DNA of 64,000 nt from Mycolicibacterium sp. P9-22 (GTDB taxonomy: Bacteria > Actinomycetota > Actinomycetes > Mycobacteriales > Mycobacteriaceae): NCBI RefSeq assembly GCF_008329585.1, contig NZ_NPKP01000005.1, positions 310,001-374,000 of the forward strand, in the 5' to 3' direction. Under the pieces are notes generated by a model. The model saw only the letters and a list, made by a program, of their open reading frames with translations. It was not told the origin of the DNA and ran no database searches. Of this stretch, positions 6,622 to 15,731 are shown one piece after another; position 1 is the first letter of the stretch; each line of letters opens with the position of its first letter. Made by a program: the position numbers and the translations under genes.

Positions 6622-7280
6622 CCGATCGTGAAGTCATCGGCACCCGCCGCGGCATGTTCGGGGTGACCGGCAGCGGTGACACCTCCGGCTACGGACGGCT
6701 CGTCCGTGAGGTCGCACTGCCGGGCAGTTCACCACGCCCCTACGGCGGTTACTTCGACGAGGTGGTGGACGCCTTGATCGCCGGACTGGGACCGGACCGG
6801 TTCACCGCCGCCGTCGAACGCGTCGTGGTGTTCCGCGATGAGCTGACCCTCGAGGTCCGGCGTGCGCACCTGCCGTTGGTGGCACAGACCCTGCGCGACG
6901 ATCCCGCGCTGAGATTCGAGCTGTGTCTGGGTGTTTCGGGCGTGCACTATCCGCAGGAGCAGGACCGTGAGTTGCACGCGGTGTATCCACTGATGTCGAT
7001 CACGCACAACCGCAGGCTGCGGGTGGAGGTCGCCGCCCCGGACACCGACCCGCACATCCCATCGCTGTTCCCGGTGTATCCGACCACCGACTGGCACGAG
7101 CGGGAGACCTACGACTTCTTCGGAATCATCTTCGACGGGCACCCGTCGCTGACCCGCATCGAGATGCCCGATGACTGGGTCGGACATCCGCAACGCAAGG
7201 ACTACCCGTTGGGCGGCATCCCCGTGGAGTATCACGGCGCGCAGATACCGCCGCCCGACGAGCGGAGGGCATACAACTGA
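6618..7280 (+). CDS. nuoC: NADH-quinone oxidoreductase subunit C
   Basis: A 220-residue hydrophilic subunit of the complex I connecting module. The family signature lies near the C-terminus, where VYPTTDWHERETYDFFGI is followed by GHPSLTRIEMPDDWVGHP and RKDYPLGG. ATG 6618 overlaps the nuoB stop (ATGA). The N-terminal ~60 residues, with EVIGTRRGMFGVTGSGDTSGYG, are the usual actinobacterial extension. NuoC and NuoD are separate genes here, unlike the fused NuoCD of enterobacteria. Confidence 0.97.
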   Translation: MTDREVIGTRRGMFGVTGSGDTSGYGRLVREVALPGSSPRPYGGYFDEVVDALIAGLGPDRFTAAVERVVVFRDELTLEVRRAHLPLVAQTLRDDPALRFELCLGVSGVHYPQEQDRELHAVYPLMSITHNRRLRVEVAAPDTDPHIPSLFPVYPTTDWHERETYDFFGIIFDGHPSLTRIEMPDDWVGHPQRKDYPLGGIPVEYHGAQIPPPDERRAYN

Positions 7281-8581
7281 TGTCAGTGGAGACCGATCCG
7301 CCCGTCGTCATGGTCGGCGGACAGGACTGGGATGCGGTGGTGGCCGCCGCGCGCGAGCACGCCGGTGAACGCATCGTCGTCAACATGGGCCCGCAGCACC
7401 CGTCCACGCACGGCGTGCTGCGGCTGATCCTGGAAATCGAAGGCGAGACCATCACCGAGGCCCGGTGCGGAATCGGCTACCTGCACACCGGGATCGAGAA
7501 GAACCTGGAGTACCGCAACTGGACCCAGGGGGTCACCTTCGTGACCCGGATGGACTACCTGTCCCCGTTTTTCAACGAGACCGCCTACTGCCTGGGCGTG
7601 GAGAAGCTGCTCGGCGTCACCGACGATATCCCCGAGCGCGCCAGCGTCATCCGGGTGTTGCTGATGGAGCTCAACCGGATCTCCAGCCACCTGGTCGCGC
7701 TGGCCACCGGCGGTATGGAACTCGGTGCGATGTCGGCCATGTTCTTCGGATTCCGTGGCCGCGAAGAGATTCTCGCCCTGTTCGAGACCATCACCGGGCT
7801 GCGGATGAACCACGCCTTCATCCGGCCCGGCGGGCTGGCCTCGGACCTGCCCGACGAGGCCATGCCGCAACTGCGCGAACTGCTCAGGATCCTTCCCGAA
7901 CAGCTGCAGGATCTGGAGAAACTGCTGCGGCAGAACTACATCTGGAAGGCCCGCACCGAGGGTATCGGGTATCTGGACCTGACCGGGTGCATGGCGCTCG
8001 GCATCACCGGACCGGTGCTGCGGTCGACCGGGCTTCCGCACGATCTACGCCGGGCCCAGCCGTACTGCGGGTATGAGACCTACGACTTCGAGGTGTGCAC
8101 GGACGATGGCTGTGATGCCTACGGCCGTTACCTGATTCGCGTCGACGAGATGAAGGAATCGCTGAAGATCGTCGAGCAGTGCGTGGCGCGGTTGAAGCCC
8201 GGCCCGGTGATGCTGACCGACAAGAAGCTGGCCTGGCCGGCGGATCTGAAGCTCGGCCCGGACGGGCTGGGCAACTCCCCCGAGCACATCGCCAAGATCA
8301 TGGGCTCCTCGATGGAGGCCCTCATCCATCACTTCAAGCTGGTGACCGAGGGAATCCGGGTGCCCGCCGGCCAGGTGTACGTCGCTGTCGAATCGCCGCG
8401 CGGCGAGCTCGGCGTGCACATGGTCAGCGACGGCGGCACCCGCCCGTACCGCGTGCACTACCGCGATCCCTCGTTCACCAATCTGCAGGCGGTGGCCGCC
8501 ATGTGCGAGGGCGGCATGGTCGCCGACGCGATATCCGCGGTGGCATCGATCGACCCGGTGATGGGAGGCGTGGACAGATGA
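7280..8581 (+). CDS. nuoD: NADH-quinone oxidoreductase subunit D
   Basis: A 433-residue subunit related to [NiFe]-hydrogenase large subunits. It forms the quinone pocket with NuoB. Characteristic stretches are VNMGPQHPSTHGVLRLILEIEGE near residue 35, GIGYLHTGIEKNLEYRNWTQG, and the C-terminal ESPRGELGVHMVSDGGTRPYR. The quinone-binding His (PQHPSTHG) and Tyr region are present. ATG 7280 overlaps the nuoC stop by one base. The 30-residue N-terminal lead, longer than in E. coli, is common in actinobacteria. Confidence 0.98.
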   Translation: MSVETDPPVVMVGGQDWDAVVAAAREHAGERIVVNMGPQHPSTHGVLRLILEIEGETITEARCGIGYLHTGIEKNLEYRNWTQGVTFVTRMDYLSPFFNETAYCLGVEKLLGVTDDIPERASVIRVLLMELNRISSHLVALATGGMELGAMSAMFFGFRGREEILALFETITGLRMNHAFIRPGGLASDLPDEAMPQLRELLRILPEQLQDLEKLLRQNYIWKARTEGIGYLDLTGCMALGITGPVLRSTGLPHDLRRAQPYCGYETYDFEVCTDDGCDAYGRYLIRVDEMKESLKIVEQCVARLKPGPVMLTDKKLAWPADLKLGPDGLGNSPEHIAKIMGSSMEALIHHFKLVTEGIRVPAGQVYVAVESPRGELGVHMVSDGGTRPYRVHYRDPSFTNLQAVAAMCEGGMVADAISAVASIDPVMGGVDR

Positions 8582-9423
8582 CGGCGATAGACCTCCAGCT
8601 GGGGCAACGCCCGGACGAATCGGGACCCCCGATCAGTGCTGGGCCACAGCTCTATCCGGACGAGGTGACCGGACGCCTGTCAGCCGACGCCGCACAGATC
8701 ATCGCCCGCTACCCGGTGGCACGGTCGGCCCTGCTGCCACTGCTGCACCTGGTGCAGGCCCAGGACGGTTACCTGACACCGGCCGGAATCGGTTTCTGCG
8801 CCGCACAACTGGGCCTGACGCCTGCCGAGGTCACCGCCGTCGCCACGTTCTACTCGATGTACCGGCGCACCCCCACCGCGGACTATCTCGTCGGGGTCTG
8901 CACCAATACGCTGTGCGCGATCATGGGCGGCGACGCCATCCTCGAGGAACTGCAGGATCATCTGGGCATCCACGCCGGACAGAGCACCCCGGACGGTTCG
9001 GTCACGCTGGAACACATCGAATGCAACGCCGCCTGCGATTACGCCCCGGTGGTGATGGTGAACTGGGAGTTCTTCGACAACCAGACCCCCTCCTCGGCCC
9101 GGGGCCTCGTCGATGACCTGCGGTCGGGCGCACCGGTCACACCGACCCGCGGGGCGCCGATGTGCACCTTCAAGCAGACGGCCCGCATCCTGGCCGGTTT
9201 CCCCGATCAACGACCCGGCGCGAATGACGCCGCCCCCGGTGATGCCACCCTGGCGGGCCTGGAGGTGGCCCATGAACGCGGCATGACCGCTCCCGCGACC
9301 GGCGAATCAGGTTCCACCGCAAGCGGACCCGATGACGAACGGATCGCCGAGGAGACGGCTCGCAACGAACCGGCGCCGGCGCCCTCGGCGGACCTGCCGA
9401 CGAAGAACGGGGACCGGCCGTGA
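8578..9423 (+). CDS. nuoE: NADH-quinone oxidoreductase subunit E with disordered C-terminal tail
   Basis: A 281-residue thioredoxin-fold subunit binding the [2Fe-2S] cluster N1a. The four ligands are in VGVCTNTLCAIMGG and IECNAACDYAPVV. The core ends near residue 215 (TFKQTARILAGFPDQ); the remaining ~65 residues are rich in Ala, Gly, Glu and Pro and look unstructured, a tail absent from E. coli NuoE but seen in mycobacteria, though long here. ATG 8578 overlaps the nuoD stop (ATGA) and the end overlaps the GTG of nuoF. Confidence 0.95.
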   Translation: MTAIDLQLGQRPDESGPPISAGPQLYPDEVTGRLSADAAQIIARYPVARSALLPLLHLVQAQDGYLTPAGIGFCAAQLGLTPAEVTAVATFYSMYRRTPTADYLVGVCTNTLCAIMGGDAILEELQDHLGIHAGQSTPDGSVTLEHIECNAACDYAPVVMVNWEFFDNQTPSSARGLVDDLRSGAPVTPTRGAPMCTFKQTARILAGFPDQRPGANDAAPGDATLAGLEVAHERGMTAPATGESGSTASGPDDERIAEETARNEPAPAPSADLPTKNGDRP

Positions 9424-10712
9424 CGCTCGCACCCGTCCTGAGCAAATACTGGGACCAGCCGTCGTCCTGGACGCTGGACGCCTACCGGCGCCACGGCGGC
9501 TACCGGGCGCTGACGAAGGCGCTCGCCATGGCGCCCGACGACGTCATAGCCCTGGTCAAGGAGTCCGGGCTGCGCGGCCGCGGCGGGGCGGGATTCCCGA
9601 CGGGACAGAAGTGGTCGTTCATCCCGCAGGGCGCCGAGGGTGCCGGCGCCAAACCGCACTACCTGGTGATCAACGCCGACGAATCGGAACCCGGTACGTG
9701 CAAGGACATCCCGCTGATGATGGCGTCGCCGCATGCGCTCATCGAGGGCGCGATCATCGCGGCCTACGCGATCCGCGCGCGGTATGCGTTCATCTACCTG
9801 CGCGGCGAGGTGGTGCCGGTGTTGCGGCGCCTGCAGGCCGCGGTCACCGAGGCCTACGATGCCGGTTACCTCGGCGCGGGCGTCGACCTCGTGGTGCACG
9901 CCGGTGCGGGCGCCTACATCTGCGGTGAGGAAACCGCACTGCTGGATTCGCTGGAGGGGCGCCGCGGCCAGCCCCGGCTGCGGCCGCCGTTCCCGGCGGT
10001 CGCCGGCCTCTACGCCTGCCCGACGGTGGTGAACAATGTCGAATCCATCGCCAGCGTGCCCGCCGTCGTCGCCAACGGTGTGGACTGGTTCAAGTCGATG
10101 GGCTCGGACAAGTCACCCGGCTTCACGCTGTATTCGCTGTCGGGTCACGTCACCCGCCCCGGACAATACGAGGCCCCGCTGGGTGTCACCCTGCGGGAAC
10201 TTCTCGACTACGCCGGCGGCGTCCGGGCAGGACACCGGCTGAAGTTCTGGACCCCGGGTGGCTCGTCGACACCATTGCTGACCCCCGAACACCTGGACAT
10301 CCCATTGGATTACGAGGGAGTGGCCGGCGCCGGGTCGATGCTGGGCACCAAGGCGCTGCAGATCTTCGACGAGACCACCTGCGTGGTGCGCGCGGTGCGG
10401 CGGTGGACACAGTTCTACGCCCATGAATCCTGCGGCAAGTGCACCCCGTGCCGGGAGGGCACCTACTGGCTGGCCCAGATCTACCAGCGCCTGGAAACCG
10501 GCCTGGGCGAGCAGGCGGATATCGACAAACTGCTCGACATCTCCGATGCCATTCTCGGCAAATCGTTCTGCGCGCTCGGCGATGGTGCGGCCAGCCCGAT
10601 CATCTCGTCCATCAAGTATTTCCGCGACGAATACCTGGCCCACCTGGGTGGCGGGTGTCCGTTCGACCCGTATGCGTCGACGCTGTTCGCCGTGGAAGGA
10701 GCGGGCGCATGA
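9420..10712 (+). CDS. nuoF: NADH-quinone oxidoreductase subunit F
   Basis: A 430-residue catalytic subunit with the NADH site, FMN and [4Fe-4S] cluster N3. The glycine-rich GLRGRGGAGFPTGQKW and the INADESEPGTCKD stretch form the FMN/NADH pocket. ICGEETALLDSLEGRRGQPRLRPP follows, and the cluster ligands lie in ESCGKCTPCREG plus a downstream Cys (SFCALGDG). GTG 9420 overlaps the nuoE stop. The stop TGA lies in the first copy of an 8-bp direct repeat that flanks a palindromic insertion separating nuoF from nuoG. Confidence 0.98.
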   Translation: MTLAPVLSKYWDQPSSWTLDAYRRHGGYRALTKALAMAPDDVIALVKESGLRGRGGAGFPTGQKWSFIPQGAEGAGAKPHYLVINADESEPGTCKDIPLMMASPHALIEGAIIAAYAIRARYAFIYLRGEVVPVLRRLQAAVTEAYDAGYLGAGVDLVVHAGAGAYICGEETALLDSLEGRRGQPRLRPPFPAVAGLYACPTVVNNVESIASVPAVVANGVDWFKSMGSDKSPGFTLYSLSGHVTRPGQYEAPLGVTLRELLDYAGGVRAGHRLKFWTPGGSSTPLLTPEHLDIPLDYEGVAGAGSMLGTKALQIFDETTCVVRAVRRWTQFYAHESCGKCTPCREGTYWLAQIYQRLETGLGEQADIDKLLDISDAILGKSFCALGDGAASPIISSIKYFRDEYLAHLGGGCPFDPYASTLFAVEGAGA

Positions 10713-10813
10713 GGGGCACTTCCTTAGCGCGAGCAGTCGCAAATGGCCCCATTTTGGGCCGATTTCGGGGCCATATGCGTCTGCTCGCGAGAGAAATGGG
10801 GGCACGCGCATGA
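10705..10813. repeat. Palindromic MITE-like insertion between nuoF and nuoG, flanked by an 8-bp direct repeat
   Basis: The direct repeat GCGCATGA occurs at 10705-10712 and 10806-10813; the 93 bp between them form the element. Its core is an imperfect inverted repeat with 23-nt arms at 10728-10750 and 10767-10789 that differ at two positions. The outer part is CGCGAGCAG/CTGCTCGCG, the inner part TGGCCCC/GGGGCCA, and the centre is 16 nt. GGGGCAC stands at both ends of the element (10713-10719 and 10799-10805). The repeat contains ATGA: the first copy supplies the nuoF stop, the second the nuoG start. This is what a target duplication at an ancestral 4-bp nuoF/nuoG overlap would leave. No coding capacity. 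Confidence 0.7.
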
Positions 10814-13185
10814 CCCTTGCCGAACCGGCCAAGGAAACCACCCCCGTCGAGATGGTGCAGCTCACCATCGACGGGCACCAGGTCAGCGTGCCGAAGGGCA
10901 CCCTGCTGATCCGCGCCGCCGAACTGATGGGCATCCAGATCCCCCGGTTCTGCGATCATCCGCTGCTGGATCCGGTCGGCGCCTGCCGGCAGTGCCTGGT
11001 CGAGGTGGAGGGTCAGCGCAAACCGCTGGCCTCGTGCACCGCCGCGGTGACCCCGGACATGGTGGTACGCACCCAGCTGACCTCCGAGATCGCCGACAAG
11101 GCCCAGCACGGAGTGATGGAACTCCTGCTGATCAACCATCCGCTGGACTGCCCGGTCTGCGACAAGGGTGGTGAATGCCCGCTGCAGAACCAGGCGATGT
11201 CCAACGGCCGCAGCGATTCGCGCTTCACCGACGTCAAACGCACCTTCCCCAAGCCGATCAGCCTGTCCGCCCAGGTGCTGCTGGACCGGGAACGCTGCGT
11301 GCTGTGTGCCCGGTGCACCCGGTTCTCCAACCAGATCGCCGGCGACCCGTTCATCGAACTGCTGGAACGCGGTGCGCTGCAACAGGTCGGTATCGCCTCC
11401 GGGGAGGCGTTCGACTCCTACTTCTCCGGCAATACCGTGCAGATCTGCCCGGTCGGCGCCCTCACCGGGACTGCCTACCGGTTCCGGGCGCGGCCCTTCG
11501 ACCTGGTGTCCTCGCCGAGCGTCTGCGAGCACTGCGCGTCGGGGTGCGCGCAACGCACCGACCACCGGCGCGGAAAGGTGTTGCGGCGCCTCGCCGGCGA
11601 CGACCCCGAGGTCAACGAGGAATGGAACTGCGACAAGGGCCGCTGGGCGTTCACCTATGCCCGCGAAGGTGACCGCATCACCACTCCCCTGGTGCGCGAT
11701 CCCGACGGCAGCCAGCGCCCGGCGTCGTGGTCGGAGGCGGTGGCGGTCGCGGTACGCGGCCTGACCGCCGCGGCCGGGCGGGCCGGCGTCCTGGTCGGCG
11801 GGCGCGCCACCGTGGAAGACGCCTACGGCTACGCCAAGTTCGCCCGGATCATGCTGGACACCAACGATATCGACTTCCGCAGCAGGCCTCACTCGGCGGA
11901 AGAAGCCCAGTTCCTGGCCCACGCCGTCGCCGGGCTGCCGCAGTCGGTCAGCTACGCCGATATCGAGTCCGCGCCCGCCGTGCTGCTGGCCGGTTTCGAA
12001 CCCGAAGAGGAATCCCCGATCGTCTTCCTGCGGCTGCGCAAGGCGTTCCGCAAGCGCGACCTGCCGGTGCTGTCGGTGGGTCCGTTCGCCACCCGCGGCC
12101 TGCACAAGATGGGCGGCCGCCACATCCCGGCCGCACCCGGCGGTGAGGCCGCGGCACTGGACGCTCTGAAAGATGAGCTGCCGCCCGACGCGCTCATCCT
12201 GGTCGGTGAACGCCTGGCCGGCTCTCCCGGTGCCTATTCCGCGGCGATCCGGCTGGCCGCCGCGACGGGCGCCCGGCTGGGCTGGATACCGCGCCGGGCC
12301 GGTGATCGCGGCGCGCTGGAAGCCGGTGCCGCACCGCATCTGCTGCCCGGGGGTCGGCCCGTCGAGGACGCCGCCGCCCGCGGCGAGGTGGCGACGGCGT
12401 GGAATGTCGAGGAATTGCCCGCCCGGCCCGGCCGCGACACCGGCGGGATCCTCGCCGCGGCCGCCGCCGGCGATATCCGGGCGCTGCTCGTCGGCGGCGT
12501 CGACGTCTACGACCTCCCCGATCCGGAAGCGGCCATGGCTGCGCTGGATGCCGCGCCGTTCCTGGTCAGCCTGGAATTGCGGCGCAGTGCCGTCACCGAT
12601 CGCGCCGATGTGGTGTTCCCGGTGGCGCCGGTCAGCGAGAAGGCCGGCACCTTCGTGAACTGGGAAGGCCGGCATCGTGCGTTCCCGGCGGCGCTGCCTC
12701 CCACCGCCACGGCCGATATGCGGGTGCTGGCCGCCCTGGCCGATGAGGTCGGCGTCGATCTCCGGTTGACCGACGCCGCCACCGTGCGCGCCGATATCGA
12801 GCGTCTGGGCAGCTGGCAGGGCCCCCGCGCCGCCGCGCCCACCGTACCGGCCGCGGAGATGGTCCGGCCCGGGCCCGGCGAAGCCGTGCTGACCGGCTGG
12901 CGGATGCTGCTCGACGAGGGCCGGCTACAGGACGGGGAACCGCATCTGGCCGGCACCGCCCGGCCCGTCGTGGCCCGGATGTCCGCGACGACCGCCTCCG
13001 AGATCGGTTGTGAGCAGGGTGATCCGGTCCGGATCAGCACCGGCCGCGGTGAGCTGACGGCGCCGGTGGCGGTGACCGAGATGCCCGACCGGGTGGTATG
13101 GCTGCCGCTGAACTCCATCGGCTGCCGGGTGCACCGCACGCTCGGCGCCACGGTGGGCGACACCGTCCGGATCGAGCCGGTATGA
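10810..13185 (+). CDS. nuoG: NADH-quinone oxidoreductase subunit G
   Basis: A 791-residue iron-sulfur subunit. The N-terminal 2Fe-2S ferredoxin domain has CDHPLLDPVGACRQCLVEVEG; the His-Cys [4Fe-4S] region has HPLDCPVCDKGGECPLQNQ, then ERCVLCARCTRFSNQIAGDPFIE. A molybdopterin-oxidoreductase-like region follows, with CEHCASGCAQRTDHRRGKVLRRLAGDDPEVNEEWNCDKGRW spread around residues 236-280. The C-terminus is a molybdopterin-dinucleotide-binding-like fold without known cofactor. ATG 10810 is used; it lies in the second copy of the 8-bp direct repeat, 97 bp after the nuoF stop, with only a poor ribosome site (GGGGG) upstream, so the insertion may lower coupling with nuoF. Confidence 0.97.
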   Translation: MTLAEPAKETTPVEMVQLTIDGHQVSVPKGTLLIRAAELMGIQIPRFCDHPLLDPVGACRQCLVEVEGQRKPLASCTAAVTPDMVVRTQLTSEIADKAQHGVMELLLINHPLDCPVCDKGGECPLQNQAMSNGRSDSRFTDVKRTFPKPISLSAQVLLDRERCVLCARCTRFSNQIAGDPFIELLERGALQQVGIASGEAFDSYFSGNTVQICPVGALTGTAYRFRARPFDLVSSPSVCEHCASGCAQRTDHRRGKVLRRLAGDDPEVNEEWNCDKGRWAFTYAREGDRITTPLVRDPDGSQRPASWSEAVAVAVRGLTAAAGRAGVLVGGRATVEDAYGYAKFARIMLDTNDIDFRSRPHSAEEAQFLAHAVAGLPQSVSYADIESAPAVLLAGFEPEEESPIVFLRLRKAFRKRDLPVLSVGPFATRGLHKMGGRHIPAAPGGEAAALDALKDELPPDALILVGERLAGSPGAYSAAIRLAAATGARLGWIPRRAGDRGALEAGAAPHLLPGGRPVEDAAARGEVATAWNVEELPARPGRDTGGILAAAAAGDIRALLVGGVDVYDLPDPEAAMAALDAAPFLVSLELRRSAVTDRADVVFPVAPVSEKAGTFVNWEGRHRAFPAALPPTATADMRVLAALADEVGVDLRLTDAATVRADIERLGSWQGPRAAAPTVPAAEMVRPGPGEAVLTGWRMLLDEGRLQDGEPHLAGTARPVVARMSATTASEIGCEQGDPVRISTGRGELTAPVAVTEMPDRVVWLPLNSIGCRVHRTLGATVGDTVRIEPV

Positions 13186-14438
13186 ACTACCCGGATCTCA
13201 GCTCATTCGGTCGCGACCCGTGGTGGTTGATGCTGGCCAAGTGTCTGCTGATCTTCGTGTTCCTGGTGCTCACCGTGCTGGTGGCCATCCTGGCCGAACG
13301 GAAGATCCTGGGCCGCATGCAGTTGCGGTTCGGTCCCAACCGCGTCGGGCCATTCGGGCTGCTGCAGAGCCTCGCCGACGGCGTCAAACTCGCGCTCAAA
13401 GAGGGCCTCATCCCGGCCGGTGTCGACAAACCGATCTATCTGATGGCGCCGGTGATCGCCGTCATCCCGGCCATCATGGCGTTCGCCGTCATCCCGATGG
13501 GCGGGCTGGTGTCGGTCTTCGGGTATACCACCGCACTGCAACTCACCGACCTGCCGGTGGCCGTGCTCTACGTGCTGGCGGTGACCTCGGTCGGGGTGTA
13601 CGGAATCGTGCTGGCGGGGTGGGCATCCGGATCGACCTACCCGCTGCTGGGTGGTCTGCGCTCCAGCGCACAGGTCGTCTCCTATGAGATCGCGATGGCG
13701 CTGTCCTTCGTCGCGGTGTTCCTCTACGCCGGGACCATGTCGACCTCCGGCATCGTCGCCGCCCAACACAGCACCTGGTTCGTCTTCCTGCTGCTGCCCT
13801 CGTTCCTGGTGTACGTGACCTCCATGGTCGGCGAGACCAACCGGGCGCCGTTCGACCTGCCGGAGGCCGAGGGCGAACTCGTCGGCGGATTCCACACCGA
13901 GTACTCGTCACTGAAGTTCGCGATGTTCATGCTGGCCGAGTACATCAACATGACGACGGTGTCGGCGCTGGCCACCACGATGTTCCTCGGTGGATGGCAG
14001 GCACCGTTCCCGTTCAACATGATCGACGGCGCCAACTCGGGGTGGTGGCCGCTGCTGTGGTTCGTCGGGAAGGTGTGGGCCTTCCTCTTCTTGTTCATGT
14101 GGCTACGCGCCACCCTGCCCCGGTTGCGCTACGACCAGTTCATGGCGCTGGGCTGGAAGCTGCTGATCCCGGTCTCGCTGGGCTGGATCGTGGTCGTCGC
14201 CATCACCCAGACGCTGCGCGGCGAGGGTTCCCCGATCTGGGTGGCGATGGTGATCAGTCTGGCCGCCGTGGTCGCGGTGGGCCTGATCCTGATGATCCGC
14301 CGTTCGGTGCGGCGCAACGCGATCCCGACGTTCAGTCTGCCCACGGATCCGGGCGCGGTGAGCGTCTACCCGATCCCGCCGATACCGAATATTCCGCGTC
14401 CGATGCGCGAGGAACCGAAGGAGCGTTCAGATGTCTAA
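13182..14438 (+). CDS. nuoH: NADH-quinone oxidoreductase subunit H
   Basis: A 418-residue membrane subunit with eight or more helices that builds the quinone tunnel with NuoB and NuoD. Signature stretches are AERKILGRMQLRFGPNRVGPFGLLQSLADGVKLALKEG around residues 30-70, GEYTRAPFDLPEAEGELVGG-type sequence (here GETNRAPFDLPEAEGELVGG) and FHTEYSSLKFAMFMLAEY. ATG 13182 overlaps the nuoG stop (ATGA). The C-terminal ~50 residues (NAIPTFSLPTDPG onward) are a hydrophilic tail typical of actinobacteria. nuoI starts within its last codons. Confidence 0.98.
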   Translation: MNYPDLSSFGRDPWWLMLAKCLLIFVFLVLTVLVAILAERKILGRMQLRFGPNRVGPFGLLQSLADGVKLALKEGLIPAGVDKPIYLMAPVIAVIPAIMAFAVIPMGGLVSVFGYTTALQLTDLPVAVLYVLAVTSVGVYGIVLAGWASGSTYPLLGGLRSSAQVVSYEIAMALSFVAVFLYAGTMSTSGIVAAQHSTWFVFLLLPSFLVYVTSMVGETNRAPFDLPEAEGELVGGFHTEYSSLKFAMFMLAEYINMTTVSALATTMFLGGWQAPFPFNMIDGANSGWWPLLWFVGKVWAFLFLFMWLRATLPRLRYDQFMALGWKLLIPVSLGWIVVVAITQTLRGEGSPIWVAMVISLAAVVAVGLILMIRRSVRRNAIPTFSLPTDPGAVSVYPIPPIPNIPRPMREEPKERSDV

Positions 14439-14967
14439 GACCGGTGATGCGCTGGCCGGGTTCGGCGTCACGTTCAAGGCGATGTTCAAGAAGCCGATCA
14501 CCGAGCAGTACCCGGAGGAGCCCGGCCCCGTCGCGGCGCGCTACCACGGCAGACACCAGCTGAACCGGTACGCCGACGGGCTGGAGAAATGCATCGGCTG
14601 CGAGCTGTGCGCGTGGGCCTGCCCTGCGGACGCCATCTTCGTCGAGGGCGCGGACAACACCGAGCAGCAACGGTTCTCACCCGGCGAGCGGTACGGGCAG
14701 GTGTACCAGATCAACTATCTGCGGTGCATCGGCTGCGGGCTGTGCATCGAGGCCTGCCCCACCCGGGCGCTCACCATGACCAACGACTACGAGATGGCCG
14801 ATGACAATCGCGCGGACCTCATCTACGGCAAGGACAAGTTGCTCGCCCCGCTGACCGCCGACATGACCGCACCCCCGCACGCGATGGCCCCGGGCAGCAC
14901 CGATGAGGACTACTACCGCGGCAACATCGACGCCCTCGGCCTGATCCAGCAGCCGGAGACGGCCTGA
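14431..14967 (+). CDS. nuoI: NADH-quinone oxidoreductase subunit I
   Basis: A 178-residue subunit with two [4Fe-4S] clusters (N6a, N6b). Two ferredoxin motifs are intact: KCIGCELCAWACPADAIF and RCIGCGLCIEACPTRALT. An N-terminal amphipathic segment (AGFGVTFKAMFKKPITEQYP) anchors it to the membrane arm. ATG 14431 overlaps nuoH by 8 bp and the stop shares one base with the nuoJ start. The C-terminal tail after residue 120 is hydrophilic and longer than in E. coli, as usual for mycobacteria. Confidence 0.98.
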   Translation: MSKTGDALAGFGVTFKAMFKKPITEQYPEEPGPVAARYHGRHQLNRYADGLEKCIGCELCAWACPADAIFVEGADNTEQQRFSPGERYGQVYQINYLRCIGCGLCIEACPTRALTMTNDYEMADDNRADLIYGKDKLLAPLTADMTAPPHAMAPGSTDEDYYRGNIDALGLIQQPETA

Positions 14968-15731
14968 TGACCCTGGACGTGATGGCGGCCGCGATCGACG
15001 GTGAGGCACTGACCCGCACCTCGACCACCGAGGCGGTGCTGTTCTGGATCCTGGGCGCGGTGATCGTGGGCAGCGCGCTCGGCGTGGTCACCGCGACCAA
15101 GGCGGTGTATTCGGCGATCTTCCTGGCCATCACCATGATCAACCTCGCGGTGCTCTACATCGCCCAGGACGCAGTGTTCCTCGGGGTGGTGCAGGTGGTC
15201 GTCTACACCGGCGCGGTGATGATGCTGTTCCTGTTCGTGCTGATGCTCATCGGCGTTGACTCCTCGGAGTCACTGGTGGAAACCATTCGTGGGCAACGGG
15301 TCTCGGCGATCGTCGTCGGCATCGGGTTCGGTGTCCTGCTGATCGGGGCGATCGGCAACGCCTCGGTCACCGGATTCGCCGGCCTCGAGCAGGCCAACGG
15401 GGCCGGCAACGTCGAGGGCCTGGCGGTGCTGATCTTCACCCGCTACGTGTGGGCGTTCGAGTTGACCAGCGCGCTGCTGATCACCGCGACGCTGGGCGCG
15501 ATGGTGCTGGCCCACCGGGAGCGGTTCGACCGCCGCAAGACCCAGCGGGAGATGGCCGCCGAGCGCTTCGCTCCGGGCGGGCATCCGACGCCGATGCCCA
15601 ATCCCGGTGTGTACGCCCGGCACAATGCCGTCGATATGCCGGCCCGGTTGCCCGACGGGACCGGCGCGCGCACCTCTGTCAGTTCGGTGCTGGTGCCCCG
15701 CGGCCGCGTACGAACCGAGGATGACGAATGA
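14967..15731 (+). CDS. nuoJ: NADH-quinone oxidoreductase subunit J
   Basis: A 254-residue membrane subunit with five predicted helices in the first ~190 residues, including the family pattern ALGVVTATKAVYSAIFLAITMINLAVLYIAQDAVFLGVVQVVVYTGAVMMLFLFVLM around residues 30-90. The third helix region contributes to the coupling of quinone chemistry to proton pumping. The last ~65 residues are hydrophilic (RFAPGGHPTPMPNPGVYARHN) and probably cytoplasmic. It overlaps nuoI by one base and nuoK by 4 bp. Confidence 0.96.
   Translation: MTLDVMAAAIDGEALTRTSTTEAVLFWILGAVIVGSALGVVTATKAVYSAIFLAITMINLAVLYIAQDAVFLGVVQVVVYTGAVMMLFLFVLMLIGVDSSESLVETIRGQRVSAIVVGIGFGVLLIGAIGNASVTGFAGLEQANGAGNVEGLAVLIFTRYVWAFELTSALLITATLGAMVLAHRERFDRRKTQREMAAERFAPGGHPTPMPNPGVYARHNAVDMPARLPDGTGARTSVSSVLVPRGRVRTEDDE

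Noticed and set aside
10612..12675. 687-codon open frame antisense to nuoG
   Set aside because: It mirrors nuoG codon structure and crosses the nuoF/nuoG junction; no recognisable domain or ribosome site.
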